Under the pieces are notes generated by a model. The model did not search any database and had not been told where the DNA came from. It worked only from the letters and a program-made list of their open reading frames with translations. DNA of 64,000 nucleotides from Orbilia blumenaviensis (taxonomy: Eukaryota > Ascomycota > Orbiliomycetes > Orbiliales > Orbiliaceae). Location: the NCBI GenBank assembly GCA_036872755.1, contig JAVHNS010000001.1, positions 248,001-312,000 of the forward strand, read 5' to 3'. Positions 21,635 to 33,243 of the stretch are shown here, one piece after another. Positions within the stretch are counted from its first letter, which is position 1, and every line of letters begins with the position of its first letter. A program made the translations under genes and the position numbers.

Positions 21635-23567
21635 TTTTTAAATTGACTTGAGAGTATTTATATTCAGAAATCCAAAATCCGATATAGTATACGCCAATGG
21701 GCTCAAGACTGAACGTGGTACCTACGCGTTCAAAGCATAGTTACATGAGCAGCGCCATTACAACGACGTTTATATACTTTTATTCCATCGAGCCAGATCA
21801 TATTCTCGTAAACCCCGACCCAAGTTCCTTAACTCACAAAATGTAACGAATCTAGGGTATACGTAAACAGTGGTATCCGGTAAATATCATTTCCAGGAAG
21901 TTCGGATTCTGCAGTCCTCAAATTCCGGAAGATCTCTAAGGAGTTGAATCATAAACCCAAAATCTCAAGGCGTGGCTCCCGTAGGGATACGGTACTCGAT
22001 ATTAAAATAACAAGGTCAGTCCTGTTCCCTCCCCAGGCTACAGGCCAATTCCGAACTTCTATCGTCGATATTTCGGATTTGAGGAAGCAGACTCCATACT
22101 TTCGAATATTTCGCGTGGCATTTTCACGTTTTTTAAATTATAAGTTAAAATTTAGCTACCTGGCTTTCCGCTCACCCGGCTGAAAGCAGAATTGCCTGTT
22201 CGCAGGGATCGTTATTAGCCAACGATTCGAGCGAACCCGAGCTTATTTAGGCGAAATGGCCCGAATACCACTCCTCCCTCAGTACGATTGAACGAGAAAC
22301 CAAGTATATTTCTATGGTTTGGCTTTGAGCGGCTTGAGGGCCAAGCCGAAGTTCTGTGTGGATATGCTTCAGACCTCTCGCTCCTGAATATTTGGAGATT
22401 TTCAAACTGGGCACTCGAGTTTGCTTTAGATGTTTGGCTCAAAGGGACCGGAAACAGATGTATCCCCGTGCATCCATCTTCAAAATAGAATGCATCATCG
22501 TAATACGGGATTGGAGGGGGCATGTCTACTACCGCTGTAAATTTGTCCGCGCGACTTTGAGTTTTACGAGTTTTTAGGCATAGACTATAATGGGACGATA
22601 TATACCCTAAAACCTTAAATTTTTCAGGCCGATGTATAGATGTGTCTTACTTGTGCGACGAAGAAAATTGATTTATTCGGTGTCGCATGTCATTAATGAG
22701 TTTAATAGCGTGAAAGCTCTCTGAATTTCGTCAAAAAGGTCTACGTATATGTGTACCTATAAATTTCATTCAGCATATATTTATTTATTATGAATTCAGA
22801 TAGGCAAACCGGTGAGGGTTGATAGTCGGCCGATTGGGTCACTACCGGCCTATCGATAAGAACGAAGTTTTCTCTATTGTTTAGCGCTAAGCCAATACGC
22901 AGAGGAATACACGCCAATTCGATACTAATTGCTTAAGAACACTGAAGTGGATACTAAGACTACGTACCGTTTATATATAGAATCAACTAGTCTGCGTTAA
23001 ACACTAACTATTTGACAGTAATACCACGCCGCACGCCCACCGCAGGGAATAGGCGTGCAGACGTATATATGGATGAGTATTGTGGCCCCTGCGCCCCCGC
23101 TAGCTGGAGCTTACGACATCATAATAATCAAGTTCTGAGAAGCCTTCCCTGGGGCGAGAAGGAGCATTCCAGTTACAGAAACCTTTCTATTTCTTGTCAT
23201 TCAGCCATGCTTGGGGTTTAAAAGGCTACTGTATGGCTTTTTGGCTATCTAGCTTTGTTTCCATCCTTTGAATAGACAGGCGGGCAGGCGGGTAATTGAA
23301 TAGTAGTCAAATAAATTAGTATAATTACAACAATCTCCTTGCTTAAGTTGTAATATATATACTTTGCATGATTTTATATTATAAGGCGTTACCGCGTAGT
23401 TCGCAGAGCAGCGGGTAAATCAAAACATTTGGGATCCGTATATCGGCCCGCGATATGCGTGATAAGGATGTACAGTACATACCTAGGTGGATACCTGAGT
23501 TGGTCAAGCATATGTCTATATTAGGTACCTAGGTGTGTATCAATACCGTGATTGTCAGAAGACATTA

Positions 23568-23604
23568 ATATTATATTATATTATATTATATTATATTTAT
23601 ATTT
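23568..23604. repeat. ATATT pentanucleotide microsatellite
   Basis: About six tandem TATTA/ATATT units, seen directly. Confidence 0.85.
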
Positions 23605-24548
23605 CGGCGCTGTGTTGTCGCTGGGGAGGAGGCTAAGCCTGCCTGCTTGAATATTTCTGGATTTTTGCAACTAACTGTCTTTTCTTCCTTCTCTTCCTTC
23701 TCTTCCTTCTCTTTCTTCTCTTCCATCTCCCCATTCTCTCCTCCGGGGCCTGGAACCATCTATATGTCTCCATCATCCCGATTCCACTAACGTACGTCTT
23801 TTTGATACCCCTCTGGTAAGTAATCGTCTTTCAGTCGATTAGTTATTGCAACGTGATTTCACATAATCGACCCTTTACTTGTTGATCTAATTCTTGTTGC
23901 TAATTTAAACAGTGGGTAATGTAGCATTGCAGGCTGAACGGGTATCTTTGCCCTTCTATCCGTGCTTCGTTTATGTCAGGCATATAGCGGAGATCAGTTC
24001 AGGCATAGGATAACGCGGACAGCCTTTTGGCTTAACAATTTATGGGCCGAGGTATTTTTTTTCAAAACTTATCCGGTATGTGATCACATTCCAGTCAATT
24101 GAGTATACAATTTGATCCTATATTGCTGCCTTACGATCATACTTCTATTTATCGCTCTACTAATTTACACTTTAGCAATTGTGAAGTTTTGCGGTATAAG
24201 TAAATCTCAGGGTCACCACATCGTCTATCACCCCCACCTTCAATATCGCTCAGCACAGTATCCTCTAGCTCTGTCTACACCTACCTCCCGCATTACATTT
24301 ATAATCGACTACCATGGGGAGCCCCGGAATAAGTTATGGCGAGGCTCTGTGCTAAGGAACGCGACCTTAAAGCCTTACGCCTCCATCCAGACAAGTCTGA
24401 GGCGACAATCAGAATAATACTCGATTTCGGCCGCCAGAGATACAGCCCGGCTGATTACAAGCTGTAACCAAAGCCCAAAGCTTCAGACGAACGGTTTTGT
24501 GACTACGAAGCTAGAAAACCCCACTTTGGCCTCTTCCGGAATGAGTCC

Positions 24549-24606
24549 TGGTCGCCCATGTATGTTGGAGTGTTATGTTTCAACACTTTAATGGCATGGG
24601 CGACCA
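24549..24606. repeat. 12-bp perfect inverted repeat (hairpin)
   Basis: TGGTCGCCCATG (24549-24560) is exactly mirrored as CATGGGCGACCA (24595-24606), with a 34-base loop. Seen directly; function unknown. Confidence 0.85.
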
Positions 24607-24678
24607 AGGTGAGGGTACCGGGTGTTCAAGAGTTATTTAGAGACCCGGATATGGTTGCGGTGTCAGATGTGGGGGTGG

Positions 24679-24695
24679 TGACCTCGGAGAGGTCA
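24679..24695. repeat. 7-bp inverted repeat with 3-base loop
   Basis: TGACCTC GGA GAGGTCA forms a tight hairpin, seen directly. Function unknown. Confidence 0.8.
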
Positions 24696-24741
24696 ATTTA
24701 ATAAAACCCGGGAGGAAGACGGTAAAATTTTAGAATTCACA

Positions 24742-24757
24742 GACCCAAGCTTGGGTC
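24742..24757. repeat. 16-bp perfect palindrome
   Basis: GACCCAAGCTTGGGTC reads the same on both strands. Seen directly; third palindrome within about 210 bases. Confidence 0.85.
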
Positions 24758-26160
24758 AACAAATGGGGAACATTTGGGGCAAAAATGGGGCACAGGTGGC
24801 GCCGGCGGAATTAAATGTGGTATCTGTCATGGCTTCCAACTTTTTGCATTGCTATTGTTCGCCGAAAAACAACGATGTGTTGTTTTTGGTGGGACTATGA
24901 ATAAAAATAGCGAAACCTATGTATTAGACTCCTTTAGCCATCCATCGAAGGACCACCGAATACTAGCTATTGTTCCCCCATCATTTTGTCATCCGCGCAG
25001 ATACAATTATCGAGATCCATACGTATAGGGACACTATGTTCTTACCACGGTCTGTTCTGTTGTGCCAAGACAGATGTAAGTGTCTGTCATGAGAAGGTAT
25101 GAGAGCATATGAGTAAGTTACACGGTTTTATGAAACCATTATAAAATATGGAATAAATAAGGAATTCCATAATGTAGATACCTATTCCTCGAAAAGATGA
25201 TTTTAATAAAATCATCGAACTTCTTAAACTCATTCTGCATAGTAAATGTTATGTTGCTGTCTTTCCTTGAATTTTTGATTGGTCTAATTGGCCTCATTGG
25301 AACCAGGCTAGGTCTAATGGACTTTCTGTAATTTATGTGTATTACAGGACATCATCCTAAAGGAGGGGTATTGGTATACGTCAGCAATAAATTGTTATTT
25401 TTTTAATCAGGGGAGGACTAATGAAATTTTGGCAATAAAACGTTGCATAATAGAGTCCCAGCGCAGAAAATAAGGAACTGGCTAAAAAGATTTCACGCCT
25501 TTTTACGTCGTGCAAACCTAGTGCTATAAATTTTAGATACCTGATACAATAAGACCGTTAGCTAGTCTCCGAAAATAGAAGCAGAGTTATAACTTATACC
25601 ATCTTCTAGATGGTTCATGAATATCAACAATGTATGGGATGCTACTATCGATATCGGTTGGTACTACAACCTCACAAAAGATGTATATTACGACTTAAGC
25701 GAGGCATAAGTGTGTTAATTTTGCATAATTATGCTCAACCACCAGCCTTAAACCAGCCTCTTGCTCGTGTAGTGATTTCTTTAATAAAATCACGTACTAC
25801 AAATAAAAAAATAGGTTGATAAATTACTAGGTATATGTAAAAAATTTAAGGAACCGCTTGAGTTATAAAATATATAGATAGCGACGACAAATCGTTTTAG
25901 CCTTCTCTCGCTTCGGTACGCTGTACATTGGACATACCTCGAGCTTAAGGTTTTTTTTATTTTTATTTTTTTTATTATTCCCTTTTGCCTTTACACAGTG
26001 ATGTTGTGTTATATATCATTTCTACATATTTTGGCCGCCATACACAGTCTCATAAAAGGGAAACGTCATTAACCTTCAATTAGGTGTTCATTTTTAATTT
26101 CTAAGCCTATTCGGAAGCCTCACAAGAGTTTTCAAGGTTACCATCATCCTTCAAATGCCA

Positions 26161-29155
26161 CTAATCACTTGTATTTTGAGCGATCTCGGCACCACCTGCC
26201 TCTTCCTTTCGTTTGATAAAGCTTTCTACTCTCTCGTCCTTGAACCTAGGCCAGCTATATCTATTTAAAAGAGCCCACACTGGTCGTCCAACAAACTTGC
26301 CAGGAAGCTGGGATATCGTTTATCAGCCACAGTAAAAAAAAAAAAACACTAGGATCTGAAGGAGAGAAGATAGATGAATGCCACTTACCTGAGCACTTTC
26401 AGCGTTCTTCCCCGCTTCACTTCCTTTTGTCTTTATACCATCACCTTTATTCCTGACCTATCTGAGAATCAGCAAACTGAGCATATAATAGAGCAGGATC
26501 GAGAAAAGAGTGACAGACCAGGGCTTTGATGAATTCAAAATTCCTAACAATGATTTCGCAAACCCTGGACCTACTTAAGGCGGTACATAGGCGGTGGGCG
26601 TCGTTCAAGAACCCGACGTCGCCAGAGTCGTTCGCCCGAACCAATGAGATGAGTATAATTTGTTTCTCTCTGCCTTGGAATGCGTCGACGGTGGAAACCT
26701 CTAGTCCCTCGTCAATCCATATTGGGAACCTGGTTCTGATCGCTTCCTTGATATCATAAACCTGGCTCAAATATGGACTTATGACTCCGATCTGTGACAT
26801 AGTTATGTCCTCCGCCACCATTTGGGGCGAATCATAGAGGAACTCGAGTAAAATCAGGATCGCCTCTAATTCCGCGTCGTTACTGAAAGAAGTTCCGCGT
26901 TTTTCCTCGCGACCAGCAACGTCCCACCAACAACCGTTGCGTTTGATACCTTTATTGAAGCTTTGCAGGAGTTCCATCGTTGTGATAGAACCAGCAATGT
27001 TTTGTGAAACCTCTGTATTTTCTAAGAAGAATGTTTTCTCTTTTGTTTTCCTTAAGAGTCCCCAATCCGCCATCGCATCCGAGTTATAGAATATATTCCT
27101 GATAGGAAGTGCAATTAGAGGGTGCATCCGGTAATTATGGACAAGTCGTGCGACAGCCCAATCCGATTTTTGACAGCGTAGTAGCAAGCTACGTCTGGTG
27201 ATAGGGTCCGCGGCTGGCGAGTATGGCTGCAACTGCATAGCGTCGCCAACAAGAATGAGACGTTTCAACGTTTTGTTAAATTTGGTGATTGGGATGAGCG
27301 AGTCGAGTTCAGAGGTTGCTCCAGCTTCATCGATAAGTACTAGAGTTGCAGGGAATACTGTACTGTCCAGTTCCTTTTGGATCATATCTAAAGTTGCAAA
27401 AATGATGTGATGATCGCCGATAATTTGTTTTCTGTTTGAACTGGTCGATTCTCCAGAGTTTTTTAGTTCCTCTAGATGCTCCTCGATTTTGTAATTTTTT
27501 ATCAGCTCACGCGGCAATGGAAATATTGAACTCTCCATTTTTTCCGCTGCAAGCTTCCCTTGCATATAAAGGACTTTGGCTGTCTGAGCATCAACCATAC
27601 CCATGAACGATTCGAATATACGCTCAAGAGCCGTATTTTGTTTGGCAGTCACAATGATTCGATTGTATTCCTCAGAAACCAGGGCCGCTTTAACAATGGT
27701 GGCAGCGGTGAAAGTTTTCCCGGTACCAGCAGCTCCTGTCAGCAAAGCTATTCCCGAGGGTAGATGTTGACTCCTGCATAAGGCGTGTTTGGCTGAGGTA
27801 AGTTGAAGCTGGTCCAGCGAGGAATTTGCAATAACTTCGGCGACACCTGGCTCAACCTCTGTTCCTAGAGTACGATCCGGGTGCGAGAAAAAAATAGGCC
27901 CTAACGGGAAGCCTCCCGGCTCACGATAGGACTGAACGGCATTGTTCAGGATCCTGCGACATCGCGCCTGCTCGCTTGCGTTGGGAATGGCTTCTAGCCT
28001 ATAATTTTGAGATACTGAGTGTCAGATTTCATCGATGATGGTCCATAATTTTGCAATGAAAGAGGCGAACTCTTACCGAAAACCGGAATCGAAATCGGAA
28101 CTCTCTGAATCGTCTTGCTTATAATCCTGGATTATGCCTCGGTGTCGCTCCGTTAGTCCAGGAACGAGAAGCCTGAAGACTTTTGAGGTAATGTAATCGT
28201 CGGTATAATCTAAGGGCCACTGTGCTTCTAATTTTGTTCCTCCAGGGAAGTGGAGGACAAAACGCTGGTCTTCATCAATCCTAGCAAAGATCATGTTCTT
28301 TTTCTGCTGTGCTGAATGATGAATAATCACTAACAGCTCATTTTGGTCCTCTGACTGCAATTCGATCCCGTTGAGAGTGCCCCCGAATGTAGACTGGGCG
28401 TTGGAAGCTTTTTTTTCGATTTCGTTCAAAGCGCTTTGTAGGTGTAGACTATGGTAGTCTTTGTGATGGATGACCCGATAGTCGGAAGATTTCAATAGTC
28501 TTTCAGGGACAGCAAGCTCTGCTCTGTCGATCATAGACCTCAGGCATTCATCTACGGACATAAGGCCCCGTTCCGTGATTTTATCAAGGTGAAGCTTCAT
28601 CTCCAGCCTATTACTTGCCTGAATGGCAACAAAAAGGCTCTTACATTCGTCTTCACCTAAAGAAGGGGGGTATATGATGTCAAGCAAAGCCCGTTCGAAT
28701 TTCAGAGTAGCCAAGTTACCAGACATGCTGTATCCCATGAGAGATGCAGCCGGTAGAACAAGGCGGATGCCCTCGGGACTCCTGCCTTTGGTGCTAGCTT
28801 TTTCTAGTACGTAAGCAAGATCTCCATATCTTAGAAGTCTCATATAGCCACGCAAACTAGTCAACTCGAATTTCTGGTCGTCGAGCTCCACCGCCACAAT
28901 ATCGTGCTTCGGTGGGAGATGAAGAAGGCCATTAGGACTAACAAGAACAATTTCGTCCCTTCTTTTAGTTTCTGAGTCCTCCATGGCGTCTTTTTGCGAT
29001 ACGAATTCCATTTTCTGAGCCGTATCTGTCGGGATGGAATCGCCTTGGGCGGGCGAGTTATGGGGTGTCATTTCTGTGTCGCGAAGTGGGAGTTCTATAT
29101 TCATCGGAGCGGATGCCGCCACGGCTGCTTCACCGTTTTCTGACATTTTAGACAC
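26161..29155 (-). CDS. UPF1-like superfamily 1 helicase with a novel N-terminal region
   Basis: Four exons (29155-28077, 27998-26519, 26457-26389, 26307-26161) splice in frame to 924 residues. Residues 1-360 match no domain I recognise and lack the Cys/His zinc region of UPF1. The helicase core follows: Walker A GAAGTGKT (448-455), Walker B LVLIDEAG (D583/E584), motif III VGDAMQLQP (611-618), then NYRMHP, VSTVDAFQGREKQII (motif V) and LCTALSRSR (motif VI). This is the AAA_11/AAA_12 layout of UPF1/DNA2/NAM7 helicases, ATP-driven translocases on RNA or DNA. The 61-base intron before exon 3 uses a GTCTGT donor and GATAG acceptor; skipping it would end the protein 23 codons earlier by read-through to a stop. 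The C terminus (LPGKFVGRPVW) is short and basic. The gene stands alone in an AT-rich, repeat-bearing region. Confidence 0.85.
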
Positions 29156-30830
29156 TTTTACTGGGTTGGCTTTTAGGCTGTTAGATATTGAAACGAGTAA
29201 CTTCGGAATTGGTTTCTCGAACTAGCTGCGACGTTTGGAAGGGGCGCCATACCAAGCTTTTTGATATGCCAGTGATAAACCTAGTGGCTTCCAGTTTAGA
29301 GAGATGGGTTAGTGTCGCGGGCTTGATGGAAAAGGAATGACAGCGCTCATGCGTCCTCTCTGGTAAGATAAATGGCTTCGAGATGAGGGCGGGTGGAATA
29401 GGAAATCAGGTTCATACCTAGACAGATGATTCGGGAAGAGATCTGAGAGTAAGGAAGAAGGAGAAAGAAGGGAGGAAACGAAGAGCTTGAGATGTGTTCG
29501 GGTAGTCTTGCGGTTTCGAGGTAGTTTCGGTCCTGGATACTGTTGGCCGCGTTTCAGGGTATGATATTAGTTTAAAATAGGGTGTTTCCGGAAGCCCTGG
29601 CACAAAGGCCTAGGGCTCGATCACACGAAGTGGATGAAGAAGAAAGAAGAGACGAACTGAAGGAGAATGCTCAGCTACAGGGCAATTTATATAAAGTTGC
29701 AGAATTAAAACGGCAGGGTAGTCTTACTCCGAGATTCGGGAAGCATACACTTTAGCCCTGAATACCGGAGCGCAATGTAGATAGCAAGTATATCCTTAGT
29801 TTACAATCAAACCATCTAGTAACTTCTCTTACGGCTTAACTAAGACTTTAGGTCAGTTACCAGAAATCCAGCATATGACCAACGGACTCTCGATAGAATA
29901 TTCGAAATTCAGAAAGGACCCTTATATATACTCTTACTGACTACAATGGGCTATTCTCTAGATCACCCGTTCCTTCTTCTTAGGGACCTACTCCTTCGGC
30001 GAGAGTATCAAAATCTTCTATGAAACCTTTATAAAATTCCACCCTGATTTCGCCATCATTAGACTTACGGTGTCCAGCAGGCGCCTCAAGTGTCTGGTTC
30101 CAATACCTCCTCACCGATCTTGTGTACGTGATAAAATAATAAACAGAATGAAATCCATGGGTATCGACAGCCTATACAGAAATACCGGGACCTACAGATT
30201 AATTGATCGGGTTACAACCTGAGTAACTCGGTAAGGCAAGCCTGTTAATGCAGCTAGCTACCGATAATTAGTAACCAACGCTGGTGCGTGCACTGTAAAC
30301 AAGCCAATATGGAATATAGTTTTCGGACCGGCGTAGTGCAACATCTATTCTAGCTCTAGATAATTATAAGAAGCCACGCACCATTGAACTAGTATTACCA
30401 ACCCCATCTACAACTAGCATTTGCACGTTGGGTAATGAAAGTATTAAATAGCCACTTCGCGTATCTCAATTAGGCTTGCGAAATCAGTGAGCAGCAAACC
30501 AATGCCTGCAACGATTCCGCGGTTTATTCCAACACTACCTTAAATTTAACCGCAATCAATACTCATTAAGGGAATAGTTCGAGTAGTTAGAGTCCTCAGT
30601 ACGCGAGAAGCCCGGCTATGGCTGGCCTAGTATTCATTTCTATAGATCTCCGCTATGTTATAGCTAGCCAGCTCGCTCGAACTCAAGCAAGGGTTTTAAG
30701 AGCGCGGAAGCCAATTAATCTAGGAAAGTCAAATGATGTCCTACGACGTTGGCCACTACGAGAGGTTCGCCAACAAAAGTTCTACTTAGTATTAAATTAT
30801 TTAAAGAGTACATTCGATAGAGCTGTGTGG
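29156..30830. other. Intergenic DNA upstream of the helicase
   Basis: About 1.7 kb. The first few hundred bases are the likely helicase promoter. No supported gene in the rest; frames are short and undomained. Confidence 0.45.
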
Positions 30831-30952
30831 TATAACGTTCCAAAATGAAAAAAAGGATTCTTATGTGCGAATGCTTAATTACACGCACAAATGTGCAAAA
30901 TAGATGAAGTGTGCATATATGTATCATAAATCTCATTAGTCACAATGGCCAC

Positions 30953-31161
30953 GGCGCTTAGCAGCAGCCCCAGCGCTCAGCAACGGCTATGATACTCAGC
31001 AATGGTCATGGTGTTCAGTAACGGCCATAGTGCTCAGCAGCAGCCCTGGTGCTCAGCAATAGCTACGGTGTTTAGTAATAGTTATGGCGCTCAGCATTAG
31101 CTATAATGTTTACTATTAGTCACAGCATTCACCACTAGTTATGGTGTTCAACATTATGGCA
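30953..31161 (+). repeat. 19-bp tandem array, left arm (11 units)
   Basis: Eleven units of exactly 19 bases, consensus GGTGCTCAGCARYRGCYAT. The CTCAG-like core recurs at 30957, 30976, 30995, 31014, 31033, 31052, 31071, 31090, 31109, 31128 and 31147. Units vary by C/T and A/G only in most positions. Confidence 0.9.
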
Positions 31162-31307
31162 CCAGCTAACTGTTTTTGACAATTAAATTATTTATCACAC
31201 CTAAAATCAAATAGTTTTACAATTACTTCAAAAATTATTTATTTCTTTATAACGATAAAAATTTAAAAAATAATGATGTTAAAATAATAGGTTTATTATT
31301 GAGAGTT

Positions 31308-31383
31308 GTGGCTAGTACTCAGAGCCATAATTATTGCTGAGCACCATGGTTGCTGCTGAGCACCATAACTGCTGCTAAACACT
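31308..31383 (-). repeat. 19-bp tandem array, right arm (4 inverted units)
   Basis: Four units of the same 19-base repeat in inverse orientation; the CTGAG core recurs at 31318 (as CTCAG), 31337, 31356 and 31375 (as CTAAA). Together with the left array this would let the element fold into a long imperfect hairpin. Confidence 0.85.
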
Positions 31384-31505
31384 GTAGTTATTGTGACTAA
31401 TAAGATTTATGATGCATGTATGCACATTTCGTCTATTTTGCACATTTGTATGTGTAGTTTGAACCGTTGCACATAGAAATCCTTTTTTCATTTTGGCCCG
31501 CCATA

Positions 31506-33243
31506 TGTGGCATTTAACAACGTATATAACTCAATAGATGTATCTGCACCGGTCAGCAACTCCAGCCCTGGAGCGGAAACCACAGTGGACCAAATTACGC
31601 CGTTTCGTAGTATTACAAAGCATGGCATTGTTGATTTATGTGATAGATCAGGAGCATATATTCATGCAAATATTTAAGTTCGCCTTGTGAGACTATAGGA
31701 TGATCCTGATGATACTTCCTGCTGGCGGATTAGCCCATCAATAATACAGAAGAAAAATGAATGATTTCAAGTATCATGGGTAATGACCCTACAAAATGCC
31801 TAAATATTAAGGAGTGGACCGGATTAATTATAATAGAAGAAAGAGAGTGTTTGTTTCCAACTAGAGTTCAAAATGAGCGGTGCAACTACAATGAATAAGT
31901 AAAAGAAAAGGCATGAGAAAAGGATTAGAACGAATAATGTCACGACTGTTCCCGCGGAAAAAGAGTGTAAAGATGGAACCAAATTTACAAAGGCTCAGAG
32001 TACCCAAAGTGTGTTGTTTCCACAAAATGCAACAGATCACGTGCCATTCTTCCAGCGAGGTCCACCCTACCTCACCATAGCATTGCCGTATTATTAGAAT
32101 GTAGTTGGTTCACTTGGTTCTTTTGCAAATGGTGTCAAGCCAACTTAGGGCTCAATTTATCTCACTACTGAGTGTTCATACTCAGTGATCGATGGCTATG
32201 ATCTACCTGGCACCCAATTGTGTGTGGTCGACGCCCAACATGCTAATGTCAATATTGGCTTGGCGCACGATATTTGATGCACTCACGCGACGCTGTGACG
32301 TCAAAATGTCCAGATCCAGATGCCTTGAACCACCTGCTTGACGGCCCCACCGTTCAAAAAAAAAAAAAAAAAAAAAAAAATACAAGCAAAAACAAGCTTC
32401 TCAGTCGTCTTGGTGTTTCTTGGGGTGCAGACTTAACTTCTACGCGGTAACTAGGTAATCTCTAGATGCCATCGAGATATCGTATCTATGGAAAACTTGG
32501 GATCAGAATAACTCGAGAGAATTTATTTCATTGCTCATTGAAGAGCATATTCAAACTTCAAGTAATTGATGACACCTTCATAAACAAAAATCCTGACTTG
32601 AGAGAAACATTCTAATAGAACTAAGCTGCACTCTTTGTAACACCGGAGATCTTTAGCAAGATACCTTTCGGAGAACTCCAGAGCTGTGGGCTAAATGTCA
32701 AGCCCTTCACGCTAGATCATGCATTGCTGTGAAACTGTCTCACAGCCTAAATTCCTTGTTCCGCGATATCCGTTGCTTGTACTCTTCTTATCTACGATTT
32801 ACAGTTTCCTCCATGTATTCACCAAATTAGAAGAATTGTATTGAAAATCCGAGTATATGCGCAATAAGATTTTGGTATCCGAAGGGTCGCTGCGAATCAT
32901 ATCTAAAGTATCGTGACGTCAATTAGGTAGCCACTAAGTGAAACCATCGCATTCTTGCCAGGGCTCTGGGCTGACTTGGGATGATACTTAACCCAATCGA
33001 CATACCGAAGTGCTTGAGATTTCTTATTTTTTTTCTCAAAGCTTTCATAAACGTGCCTGTAGCAGCCCAAAGTTAGGGAGACCTAGTCAGGGCCATATCT
33101 TATTCTATTCCACAGCTCGTTGGGAGGCTTTCACAACACTGATAAAACAAGTATTTCCTCAATTAAAACGACAACGCAGGCCTCCGTGAAAGAGCGGGTC
33201 TAAGCCAATCCGACCTCTAAGGGAATTGGTCAAATAATGCACA
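31506..33243. other. Intergenic DNA with a possible coding relic
   Basis: No intact gene. A frame open from 31501 to 31674 continues past TAA and TAG stops with protein-like composition, which may be a decayed gene. A run of 25 A lies at 32356-32380. The last few hundred bases are the permease promoter and leader. Confidence 0.4.
32356..32380. repeat. A25 homopolymer
   Basis: Twenty-five consecutive A, preceded by non-coding sequence of balanced composition. It could be a retroposed poly-A tail or simple slippage. Confidence 0.85.

Larger units (their letters stand above)
21635..26160. other. AT-rich gene-poor interval with palindromes
   Basis: About 4.5 kb. No gene can be supported; frames are under 105 codons and lack domains. 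It holds an ATATT repeat (23568-23604), three perfect inverted repeats (24549-24757) and AT-rich tracts with short hairpins such as GATTTTAATAAAATC near 25198. It may be remains of decayed mobile DNA, but no transposase or reverse-transcriptase motif can be read. The left few hundred bases would hold the esterase promoter. Confidence 0.4.
30831..31505. mobile_element. Foldback/MITE-like element with long inverted arms
   Basis: About 675 bp bounded by inverted repeats of at least 115 bases. The left arm reads CCAAAATGAAAAAAAGGATT from 30840, and the right arm, read on the minus strand, gives CCAAAATGAAAAAAGGATTT ending at 31496. The similarity runs inward through AAATGTGCAAAATAGA, ATCATAAATCT and ATTAGTCACAAT. 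Inside the arms lie arrays of a 19-bp unit in opposite orientation, then a central AT-rich spacer (31166-31305). The outermost bases are TA on both sides (TAT...ATA), fitting a TA target as used by Tc1/mariner-type elements. There is no coding capacity, so any movement would need enzymes from elsewhere. The arms differ mostly by C-to-T or G-to-A changes. Confidence 0.75.

Noticed and set aside
24336..24467. 43-codon plus-strand frame with a LRLHPDKSE stretch that recalls a J-domain HPD
   Set aside because: Too short, and the helices around HPD are absent; likely chance.
25198..25800. Possible decayed Tc1/mariner transposase near ILHNYAQPPALNQ
   Set aside because: A weak resemblance to the HDNARPH motif in one frame, with no other transposase block or paired termini.
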